From assembly GCF_900114245.1 (NCBI RefSeq), contig NZ_FOSK01000003.1, positions 1 through 64,000 of the forward strand: a stretch of 64,000 bases of DNA, in the 5' to 3' direction. The notes beneath the pieces were generated by a model. It did not search any database and was not told where the DNA came from. It saw nothing but the letters and a program-made list of their open reading frames with translations. Below are positions 54,604 through 64,000 of this stretch, one piece after another; position 1 is the stretch's first letter, and every line of letters begins with the position of its first letter. The position numbers were made by a program, and so were the translations under genes. Source of the stretch: Pseudovibrio ascidiaceicola. GTDB lineage: Bacteria; Pseudomonadota; Alphaproteobacteria; Rhizobiales; Stappiaceae.

Positions 54604-56421
54604 TCACGAGGTTTTCTCGCGCTCTGCAGCATATTCACAGGGAACAAGGCTAAGTATTGTTGAACCAGAAACCGGCATCGCAGGCTTGGAACCATTCAGC
54701 GGGCGAAGCTTCTTGGTCGGGTCTATCACCATCAGCACAATGGCCGTTTCCGGCAAGGTCTCCTGAAACTCGGTCCAGCCATAAGTCTCTGTCAACTCAC
54801 TGGCTTTGATGAACCAGCCTTCACGGATCTTCGTTTCAAGGTCGTTATAACTGTGTTCTGGTGTCAGGAAGGGGCGACCACCAAGTGTCACAACACGGCG
54901 AAATTTTTCCTTCTCGCTTTGCTCTTCTGAAGGCGCAAACTGATACACCTCCCCTCGCCCCATAAGTGGTCCAAAGTTTGTGGTCACCAACGCATTGTAA
55001 TCATCATTGTCGGTCACAGCGAGCAAAACGCTGTAGTCCTCAAGCGGGAGCTCGTTCTCAACTTCCTCAGAAAGAACCTCGCCATAATGGTTCGCAAGTC
55101 CGGCATTGCGCGAAAGCCGCAGTTTGCCCCAGTTGCGATCAACAGTAAGACTTGGAACATCCAGCGTTTTCAACTTGGTCGCAAGCGCAACGCTAAAACG
55201 GCTCGCCCCTACGATCAGTAAACCCGGCCCGGAATGACTGGAAAGCCCGAGCCACCGCGCAAACGGCCCAAGCGAAAACCCATGCGCAAACACAGTTGCA
55301 ACCACTACAGCAAACGACAGAACCGCCAGCCGCTCCCCATCAGGAGCCCCATGCTCAACAAGCGACCTTGCAAACAAGCCGGAAACTGCAACAGCAACAA
55401 TGCCGCGCGGCGCAATCCACCCAACCAGCAAACGTTCTTTCCAGCTCAGATGAGCACCGATGGTTCCAACCCAAACCGAGATAGGCCGGATCACGAACAA
55501 CAGCACCAGAACAAACGCCAGATCCTCGAAACCAAACTCAGCAAGACTGCCAAGCTGAACGGAAGCTGTAAGCACAATAAACACAGAAGACACCAGAATG
55601 ATCGTGACCGCCTCCTTAAACCGCTTCAGCTCTTCAAGACTGGCAAGACGAGAGTTACCAAGCACCAGCCCAAGAACCGTCACCGTCAGCAGACCAGATT
55701 CTTCCAAGACCAAATCAGAAAGTGCATAGGCGCCCATCACGCTCACAAAAATCAGCGGAACTTTGAGAAACTCAGGAACGCGGCCACCGACAAACAGCCA
55801 GATCAACCCACGCCCCAGCGCCCAGCCACCAACACCACCAAACAGCAGCCCAGCCACGGCCCGGATCGCCAGCACCCAAAAACCATGGTCTCCATGATAA
55901 ACAAGGTAGCCCTCAAACATGAACACCGCGAGCAGCGCTCCAAGCGGATCAGCAAGGATTGCTTCCCAGCGCAACAGCGAACTCACCCGTCGCTCTAGTC
56001 TCGCCTGACGCAGCAGTGGAATGATGACAGTTGGGCCGGTCACAATCAGGATGGCTGCGAACACAAGAGCCGATGGCCAGCTTAATTCAGCTAAGTAATG
56101 AGCATTCAGCGCACCCAATAAGAACGCAATCAACGCACCGATAAGAACGAGCCGCCAAACCGCTTTCTCAACACCGCCAATACGTTGAAAGTTAAGGGAA
56201 AGACCGCCTTCAAACAGAATAACGGCAACGCCAAGCGCAACAGTTGGACGCAATAAATCACCGAACAACGCAGTTGGACTAAGAACACCTGTGGCAGGAC
56301 CAATGAGAAAGCCAGCAACAAGCAGAAGGACGATTGCAGGCAAAGACCATCGCCAGGCAAGCCATTGTGCACCAACACCTGCCACACCAATCATCGCAAG
56401 CGCGAGAACCACCTCATTCAT
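54604..56421 (-). CDS. Cation:proton antiporter (CPA family) with RCK-like domain
   Basis: The 605-residue protein has about twelve membrane helices typical of CPA1/CPA2 antiporters. The N-terminal helices read LALAMIGVAGVGAQWLAWRWSLPAIVLLLVAGFLIGPATG; ilePLLRQARLERRVSSLL, LFEGGLSLNFQ and GWIAPRGIVAVAVSGLFA are Na+/H+ exchanger-like blocks. After about residue 400 a Rossmann-like RCK_N segment (GLLIVGASRFSVALATKLKTL) and a C-terminal soluble region follow. The ATG at 56421 is supported by GGGAGG six bases upstream. It is likely a Na+/H+ or K+/H+ antiporter; the ion is not evident. Confidence 0.9.
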   Translation of the reverse strand: MNEVVLALAMIGVAGVGAQWLAWRWSLPAIVLLLVAGFLIGPATGVLSPTALFGDLLRPTVALGVAVILFEGGLSLNFQRIGGVEKAVWRLVLIGALIAFLLGALNAHYLAELSWPSALVFAAILIVTGPTVIIPLLRQARLERRVSSLLRWEAILADPLGALLAVFMFEGYLVYHGDHGFWVLAIRAVAGLLFGGVGGWALGRGLIWLFVGGRVPEFLKVPLIFVSVMGAYALSDLVLEESGLLTVTVLGLVLGNSRLASLEELKRFKEAVTIILVSSVFIVLTASVQLGSLAEFGFEDLAFVLVLLFVIRPISVWVGTIGAHLSWKERLLVGWIAPRGIVAVAVSGLFARSLVEHGAPDGERLAVLSFAVVVATVFAHGFSLGPFARWLGLSSHSGPGLLIVGASRFSVALATKLKTLDVPSLTVDRNWGKLRLSRNAGLANHYGEVLSEEVENELPLEDYSVLLAVTDNDDYNALVTTNFGPLMGRGEVYQFAPSEEQSEKEKFRRVVTLGGRPFLTPEHSYNDLETKIREGWFIKASELTETYGWTEFQETLPETAIVLMVIDPTKKLRPLNGSKPAMPVSGSTILSLVPCEYAAEREKTS

Positions 56422-56495
56422 TGCCACCTCCCAACACAACTTAGAAGAGAGATAGCACAATCTACCCTAAAGGTAATTAACGCTTGAGTTGCAGC

Positions 56496-58961
56496 TTATG
56501 CCCGCTCAACAAAGCTATCGAGCACTTTCTTTTGGCCAGCTTTCTCAAAATCGACGGTAAGCTTGTTCCCTTCGATATCGCCGATCAATCCATAACCAAA
56601 CTTCATATGGAAGATACGCTCACCGATCGCAAAATCACTTCCTGCCTCAGTCACGCTTTTGGCAACCAGCTCGCCTTCAATGGTCATCGGGCCAGCCTTC
56701 TTAGCCCGACGGCTCTGGTTACCACCATGCATTTTGCCATACTGCTGCCCGGAAGCCTGCGCCTTGCGCGCGCGCTGCCAACCCGGCGTCGAATACTTGC
56801 TCTGGAACGGATCACTGTTGTCAAACCGGCTGGCACCATATCCACCGCCAGCACTGTTCAGACCATACCCACCGTAAGAGCTGGAAGCCTCAACAACCTC
56901 AACGCTGTCTGCAGGCAGCTCATCAAGAAACCGCGAAGGAATACAGGATTGCCAGGACCCATGAATGCGGCGATTGGAGGTAAACCACACCTTCACGCGC
57001 TTGCGGCCACGGGTAACACCCACATAGGCAAGACGCCGCTCTTCTTCCAGACCAGCCTGCCCTGTCTCATCCAATGCCCGCTGGTTCGGGAACACGCCTT
57101 CTTCCCATCCCGGCAGGAAAACCGTATCGAATTCAAGACCTTTAGCGGAATGAAGTGTCATGATGGACACCGCATCCTCTTCCGCATCACTGTCCTTATC
57201 CATCACCAGCGAGATGTGTTCAAGGAAGCCAGCCATGCTCTCAAACTCTTCCATAGAGCGGATAAGTTCTTTCAGGTTGTCCAAACGCCCCGGCGCTTCA
57301 GCAGATCGATCCTGACGCCACATCTGGGTGTAACCACTCTCATCAAGAATGATCTCCGCCAGCTCTGTATGGCTCATGGTCTCAACCTGATTGCGCCAGT
57401 TCTCCAACATGCCCAGCACATCCGCCAGCGCAGCACGAGCTTTCGGGCGCAGTTCATTGGTCTGCACCAACTCTTCCGCAGCAATCATCAGCGGAATAGC
57501 ACGTTCCCGTGCATAAGCATGAACGATTTTCAGCGTGGCTTCGCCAAGCCCACGCTTCGGCGTATTCACGATACGCTCAAAAGCCAGGTCATCTGACGTC
57601 TGCATAACACAGCGGAAATAGGCGAGTGCATCACGGATTTCCATGCGCTCATAAAAGCGCGGACCGCCAATAACTCGGTAGTTCAAACCAAGTGTGACGA
57701 ACCGATCTTCAAACTCGCGCATCTGGAAGGACGCCCGCACAAGAATGGCCATCTCATTTAGGGAATGCCCATGGTTCTGGAGCGCTTCAATCTCATCACC
57801 AATGGAACGCGCTTCCTCCTGAGAATCCCAGGCCGAGGTCACCTGCACCTTCTCTTCTTCCTCAGATCCCATCTGGTCAGTGAAAAGGGTTTTACCAAGA
57901 CGGCCCTGATTGTGGGCAATCAGATGAGAGGCAGCAGATAGGATGTGGCTGGTCGAGCGATAGTTCCGCTCAAGACGCACTACAGTCGCACCCGGGAAAT
58001 CCTGCTCAAATCTCAGAATGTTATCGACCTCAGCACCGCGCCATCCGTAAATGGACTGGTCATCATCACCAACACAGGCCACATTCGGATTGCCCTGCGC
58101 CAGCAAGCGCAGCCACATATACTGCGCGATGTTGGTATCCTGATACTCATCCACCAGCATATAACGGAAGCGATGCTGGAAGCTCTTCAGAACGTCGTCA
58201 TGCTCTTTGAAGATCGTAATGCAGTGCAGCAGCAAATCACCAAAATCACAGGCGTTCAGAATAGATAGTCGTTCCTGATAAGTCTCATAAAGCTTGCGCC
58301 CCAAGCCATTAGCGAAGGACTGAGCTTCACCAGCTGAAATCTGTGAGGGTGTAAGCCCGCGGTTCTTCCAGCTGTCCAGCAGTCCGGCAAAAGTCTTTGC
58401 CGTCCAACGCTTTTCATCCAGACCTTCCGCTTGAATGATCTGCTTGATCAAACGAACCTGATCATCCGTATCCAAAATTGAGAAGGACGACTTCAATCCA
58501 ACAAGCTCAGCATGGCGGCGCAAAATCTTCACACAGATCGCGTGGAATGTGCCGAGCCAGGCCATACCTTCAACGCCATCACCAATATAAGCGCCAATAC
58601 GCGTTTTCATCTCGCGGGCAGCTTTGTTGGTGAAGGTCACAGAAAGGATCTGCCCCGGAGTGGCGTGACCTGTTGCCAGAATATGCGCGATACGTGTTGT
58701 CAGAACACGGGTCTTACCTGTCCCGGCACCTGCAAGCACAAGCACCGGCCCGTTGATCGTTTCAACAGCAAGTCGTTGTTCTGCATTCAATCCTTCCATG
58801 TAGGCTGGGGCGTTGGTTTGCCGTGCAGCCATGGCCCTCGCCGCTATACCACCTGCCTTGGGCTGTGGTGCAGCCAGAGGATCAGCAGGGTGAGCAGGTA
58901 TTTCGCGATGGTGTGGGCCAGAAGAGTTTGCCATTGAGCTCGTTAGATCCTTTGAACGCAT
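56496..58961 (-). CDS. uvrD: UvrD/PcrA-type ATP-dependent 3'-5' DNA helicase
   Basis: The 821-residue superfamily 1 helicase serves in nucleotide excision and mismatch repair and in clearing recombination filaments. Motif I is GAGTGKTRVLTTRIAHIL. Motif Ia has FTNKAAREMKTRI. Motif II/III is LVDEYQDTNIAQY and GDDDQSIYGWRGAEV. Motif IV-VI includes ERNYRST, TLHSAKGLEFD and RRLAYVGVTRGRKRV. The C-terminus (GERIFHMKFGYGLIGDIEGNKLTVDFEKAG) is the UvrD Tudor-like RNA polymerase-binding domain. The N-terminus has a proline/alanine-rich extension of about 55 residues before the Q motif. Alternative start is the ATG at 58934. Confidence 0.95.
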   Translation of the reverse strand: MRSKDLTSSMANSSGPHHREIPAHPADPLAAPQPKAGGIAARAMAARQTNAPAYMEGLNAEQRLAVETINGPVLVLAGAGTGKTRVLTTRIAHILATGHATPGQILSVTFTNKAAREMKTRIGAYIGDGVEGMAWLGTFHAICVKILRRHAELVGLKSSFSILDTDDQVRLIKQIIQAEGLDEKRWTAKTFAGLLDSWKNRGLTPSQISAGEAQSFANGLGRKLYETYQERLSILNACDFGDLLLHCITIFKEHDDVLKSFQHRFRYMLVDEYQDTNIAQYMWLRLLAQGNPNVACVGDDDQSIYGWRGAEVDNILRFEQDFPGATVVRLERNYRSTSHILSAASHLIAHNQGRLGKTLFTDQMGSEEEEKVQVTSAWDSQEEARSIGDEIEALQNHGHSLNEMAILVRASFQMREFEDRFVTLGLNYRVIGGPRFYERMEIRDALAYFRCVMQTSDDLAFERIVNTPKRGLGEATLKIVHAYARERAIPLMIAAEELVQTNELRPKARAALADVLGMLENWRNQVETMSHTELAEIILDESGYTQMWRQDRSAEAPGRLDNLKELIRSMEEFESMAGFLEHISLVMDKDSDAEEDAVSIMTLHSAKGLEFDTVFLPGWEEGVFPNQRALDETGQAGLEEERRLAYVGVTRGRKRVKVWFTSNRRIHGSWQSCIPSRFLDELPADSVEVVEASSSYGGYGLNSAGGGYGASRFDNSDPFQSKYSTPGWQRARKAQASGQQYGKMHGGNQSRRAKKAGPMTIEGELVAKSVTEAGSDFAIGERIFHMKFGYGLIGDIEGNKLTVDFEKAGQKKVLDSFVERA

Positions 58962-59285
58962 ACCCCTCTCAAATCAGAGGGAGAATCTCCAATACTTAAC
59001 GAAGAACAATATAGCAACAACATTGAAGAAGCGAGGCGTCAGCAAAGAGATACACATCGTTTTGTAAGGTGAGACATCTTCACTCAGTAACTCTTGCCTC
59101 ACACTTGCTTTGCTCTGTGATGTTTTATCAAGCCAGATCCCGGATACTTGAAAAACCGGGAGCTGCCTTAGCGATTTGAAGAGGAAGTATGCGTATACCT
59201 TCCACAGGGAATAACTCAGTTTAGCAACGGGAATATCTTCACTTCCGAAAGACAAAAAACACTGTAACAACCTGAAAGAAAAACT
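58962..59285. promoter_or_regulatory. Divergent intergenic region, about 320 bp
   Basis: This region separates the divergent uvrD-like and DUF4142 genes. It should hold both promoters. No LexA-type box (GTTC-N7-GTTC) or other operator was found by eye. Confidence 0.35.
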
Positions 59286-59804
59286 ATGAATACTGGTAAG
59301 TTACACATGACACGCCGGAACGCCCTCATTGGCATCTCCGGTTCCTTACTGGCAGCACCTGCTCTGGTTTCCTCCGCCCAGGCCAACCACCACGGCTCCA
59401 CCGATTACACCAACAAGACGCTGACAATCAGCCCATTTTCACTTGCCATCAGTGAAATGGCGACAATGAAGGCCAGCAATCCATTGGTGCGCCAGTTTGC
59501 AGAGCTGGAAAGCGAAGAACAAACTGCAGTCTCAAAAGTAATTGAATCCACAGGTGCCACACCTCCCCCGCGTCCGGCCGCTCTGGAAGACATCTACAAG
59601 AAGCTGGAAGCCGAAAACGGTGAGGATTTTGACCGTCTATACATCTCCGCTGAAATCACTGGTCATGAGGACTTGCTGAAGGTTCAATCACCGGAAGCAG
59701 GTAAAAAGCCCGTGAACGTGGATGTGGCAACAGCAACTATTCTGGTTGCCTTCATCCATACCCATCTGGCAATGCTGGCAGAGATCCGCAAGCAAATTGG
59801 CTAG
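59286..59804 (+). CDS. Exported DUF4142 family protein
   Basis: The 172-residue protein starts with a Tat-like signal peptide (MTRRNALIGISGSLLAAPALVSSAQA, with the twin arginine of TRRNAL). The mature domain is four-helical with YTNKTLTISPFSLAISEMATMKASNPLVRQFAELESEEQ, and FIHTHLAMLAEIRKQI at the end, fitting DUF4142. Relatives are stress-induced periplasmic proteins of unclear role. It ends before a 13-bp hairpin (59827-59864). Confidence 0.8.
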   Translation: MNTGKLHMTRRNALIGISGSLLAAPALVSSAQANHHGSTDYTNKTLTISPFSLAISEMATMKASNPLVRQFAELESEEQTAVSKVIESTGATPPPRPAALEDIYKKLEAENGEDFDRLYISAEITGHEDLLKVQSPEAGKKPVNVDVATATILVAFIHTHLAMLAEIRKQIG

Positions 59805-59826
59805 GCAACTCATTAAAATACCTTAG

Positions 59827-59864
59827 GAAACGCCGGTGGCGCCGCCGTGCCCCACTGGTGTTTC
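59827..59864 (+). terminator. Hairpin after the DUF4142 gene
   Basis: gaaacgccggtgg (59827-59839) pairs with ccactggtgtttc (59852-59864), including two G-U pairs. There is no T-run, so it may be a weak or factor-assisted terminator. Confidence 0.5.
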
Positions 59865-60021
59865 TAATGGAAAGCCCCTTCAAGCTCTCAATCACATCCT
59901 CAAATTTTGCTCAATTACCGCGGTTTCCTGAGAGATGTCGCTAAGATTTCCTGCCCACTCTCACCCTCATGGATGTTGCTCTTGAAGAACATCTGACCGC
60001 AACTGGAATGGAGCTTGAGAT

Positions 60022-60633
60022 ATGCCGAAGGTCATTTGCAGATATAAAAACTACGACGAGTTCTATAAAAACCGCACAAGCATCTGGGCAGAAATCAGAC
60101 GCCGAATGGATATACATGCTGCGGACACTGCAAGCTTCGACAAACTCATCTTTCAAGGCAAGGCTGCAATCCGGCTGACCTACGACAACCATGTCGAAGA
60201 CGCAGCTGAGATGAAGAAGGCACGGTCTAATATCGCTACGCTTGAAAAAGCAAAAGCAAGAACCTACCGTTTTGTACAGGCTTCCAAATCACTGGAAGAG
60301 GATATCTCGGCAAAACACAAAATGCTCAAAGTGCTGGAAAGCCAGCTGAAGCAGCAGGATAAAGACCCAAAGACTGATCCCAACTATCGCGATACGGCGA
60401 AAGAGCTCAAAAAGCTGCTCAAGGTTCAGCCAGCGGTCAAAAAGAAAATCCGGGAATACGACAGTGCCCTGCAAGCGCTTGAGAAGGCTGAAGCAGATTA
60501 CGACCCGCTGAAGAAGCAGATTGAAAAAACCATCCCAATGAGCGTTCAGACAGACGGCAAAAACATGATGCTCTATATCGGCGGACGTGCCGAAGCATCT
60601 GTCCGCCTAAGAGCAACACTGGCGCAGAAGTAG
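60022..60633 (+). CDS. Coiled-coil hypothetical protein (203 aa)
   Basis: The soluble protein has no signal peptide or membrane segment. Two long charged helices with heptad spacing (about residues 65-125 and 125-180) point to a coiled-coil hairpin. The N-terminus MPKVICRYKNYDEFYKNRTSIW and the C-terminus MMLYIGGRAEASVRLR may form short strands. I do not recognise a family. A terminator follows at 60657-60690. It stands alone, convergent with ligA. Confidence 0.6.
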   Translation: MPKVICRYKNYDEFYKNRTSIWAEIRRRMDIHAADTASFDKLIFQGKAAIRLTYDNHVEDAAEMKKARSNIATLEKAKARTYRFVQASKSLEEDISAKHKMLKVLESQLKQQDKDPKTDPNYRDTAKELKKLLKVQPAVKKKIREYDSALQALEKAEADYDPLKKQIEKTIPMSVQTDGKNMMLYIGGRAEASVRLRATLAQK

Positions 60634-60656
60634 GTTTTGCCGCAAACCTACCAATG

Positions 60657-60690
60657 CAGCGAGAGGAGCCCCAAAGCTCCCTCGCTCTTT
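60657..60690 (+). terminator. Terminator after the coiled-coil gene
   Basis: gcgag and ggagc (60658-60669 region) pair with gctcc and ctcgc (60675-60686 region), followed by TCTTTTGTT. It may also serve ligA's convergent transcript. Confidence 0.7.
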
Positions 60691-60692
60691 TG

Positions 60693-63060
<2,368 letters not shown>

Positions 63061-63079
63061 GTATAAGGGCGGCACAGGC

Positions 63080-64000
63080 TCAGGTCGCCCCAAACCCTTC
63101 ATCCTTTTTACGCTCATCCGAAAGGGAGTTATCCCCCTCCTCAATATCGTCCGCTACACTAACTTGCATGTCATCAACACCCACCAGCCGCGTTAGCACC
63201 GCAGCCAGTGCCAGCGCCGTAAAGATTGGTCCCACCGGGAAGCCATGGGCCGCCAGCGCGATATTGACGATTGGCAGAAGATAAACCGCAAACAAAAGGA
63301 GCGGCGCCACAAAAGGAGAATCCGCATCATCATCAAACAGACCGGTCCGCGTCGCATAAAGGTAGAGCGCCGGAGAAAGCACTGCATAGTCCCAGAGAAA
63401 CAGGAAAGGCGTTGCCAGCAAAACACAAAGTGTCACGGCAAGATTGCGGGCAATCGGTTCACGCTCACGCATAAACAGCCAGAACACCACCACGAACGCC
63501 AAAACCGTAAAGGGCAATTGCACAAGATATCCAGCCGTCGCAGAAAATCCAAGCGCACGCATCGCACCAAATGCAGACGGGATCAGATAAAGGAAACTGC
63601 CATCACCCTGGTCCATGACAGTTGCCAGCAAGGACGGAACCGTATCCAGATAGATCCACCAAAGACCAGACCCAAAGAACACAGCAGAGGCATCAACAAG
63701 AAACGCCACCGTCGCCACACAGGCACACAGCGCGATAATACTGCGGTGCGCAATCAGTATAATCGGGATCAGCATAAACAGCTCAGGTTTGATGGAAACA
63801 CACCCAAGTAACACACCCGCCCACGCCGGATGCCGATCCAGCAAGCGCAACCCGCCATAAAGGAACCCGCCAGCCAACATCCCAAACTGACCGTAAAACA
63901 GGTTCACCAGAGTTGCTGGGGCAAAAATGAAGAAGGTGAAAGCTCGAATAGGTGCTTTTCGGCTGAAAGCAACACCAAACGAGAGCAACGCTCCCATTCC
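63080..64000 (-). CDS. GT87/DUF2029-type polyprenyl-dependent mannosyltransferase-like membrane protein (partial)
   Basis: The reading frame is open to the window edge, so the N-terminus is missing; at least 306 residues are visible. There are about eight hydrophobic helices. The motif FYGQFGMLAGGFLYGGLRLLDRHPAWAGVLLGCVSIKPELFMLIPIIL matches DUF2029/GT87 proteins, which transfer sugar from a polyprenyl phosphate donor. After the last helix comes an acidic tail (DDIEEGDNSLSDERKKDEG). The gene ends 195 bases before the ligA start, on the same strand and upstream of ligA. Sugar and target are unknown. Confidence 0.75.
   Translation of the reverse strand, partial: GMGALLSFGVAFSRKAPIRAFTFFIFAPATLVNLFYGQFGMLAGGFLYGGLRLLDRHPAWAGVLLGCVSIKPELFMLIPIILIAHRSIIALCACVATVAFLVDASAVFFGSGLWWIYLDTVPSLLATVMDQGDGSFLYLIPSAFGAMRALGFSATAGYLVQLPFTVLAFVVVFWLFMREREPIARNLAVTLCVLLATPFLFLWDYAVLSPALYLYATRTGLFDDDADSPFVAPLLLFAVYLLPIVNIALAAHGFPVGPIFTALALAAVLTRLVGVDDMQVSVADDIEEGDNSLSDERKKDEGFGAT

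Noticed and set aside
56484-57596. 370-codon plus-strand frame opposite the UvrD-type helicase
   Set aside because: Lies entirely over the helicase gene in antisense, no motif support.

Overview
The window looks like chromosomal DNA of a marine alphaproteobacterium of the Hyphomicrobiales, close to Pseudovibrio/Stappiaceae. This is inferred from gene content and order. Pointers are a two-piece permuted tmRNA beside an alpha-type SspB, the order thyA/folA/hflK/hflC/degP-like protease, ribosome-mediated attenuator leaders in front of ilvB and leuA, the Rhizobiales-type palindromic repeat 'GCATCCCCGAAAAGTGG...', and the divergent miaA/serB pair. No phage, plasmid, IS element or CRISPR array is visible. 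Most genes are housekeeping or metabolic.

Layout: 1-2.1 kb holds a small hypothetical gene and two tandem tRNA-Lys genes. 2-5.5 kb holds an attenuator leader, ilvB-ilvN and pdxJ. 5.6-11 kb holds a glutamine-synthetase-like ligase, a secreted beta-barrel candidate, a DJ-1/PfpI protein, a ribbon-helix-helix protein and an RTX lipase. 11.2-14.4 kb holds a YeeE/YedE pair, a TetR regulator and ilvC. 14.5-25.6 kb is accessory in character: two envelope proteins, a duplicated MFS-MFS-GNAT-GNAT block, an alkylsulfatase, a Sel1-repeat protein, a GNAT-Nudix fusion and a PhzF protein. 25.9-27.7 kb is a leucine leader plus leuA. 28.9-39.6 kb holds miaA, serB, a DegP/HtrA protease, DUF2065, hflC-hflK, an ElaA acetyltransferase, a PhyH-like protein, folA, a phosphatase, kdsB and thyA. 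39.85-45.5 kb holds tmRNA, sspB, DUF4169, a second ribbon-helix-helix protein and a giant AsmA-family protein. 45.7-51.2 kb holds a D-2-hydroxyacid dehydrogenase, a ClC transporter, and an AraC regulator followed by azlC-azlD. 51.2-64 kb holds an aminopeptidase P, an RNA-like hairpin array, prmA, a cation/proton antiporter, a UvrD-type helicase, DUF4142, a coiled-coil protein, ligA and a truncated GT87-type membrane protein.

Branched-chain amino acid metabolism recurs. ilvBN and leuA are each preceded by a short leader peptide rich in Ile/Leu/Val or Leu codons, ilvC lies between them, and an AzlCD-type exporter pair lies downstream. Protein quality control also recurs: HflKC, the DegP-like protease, tmRNA and its ClpX adaptor SspB.

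The most unusual element is at 53.29-53.53 kb. It is a run of up to five hairpins, each displaying a CCTCCC (anti-Shine-Dalgarno) loop, ending in a 17-bp terminator stem. It resembles the 'cuckoo'/CcsR class of alphaproteobacterial small RNAs but has more hairpins than I recall for that class.
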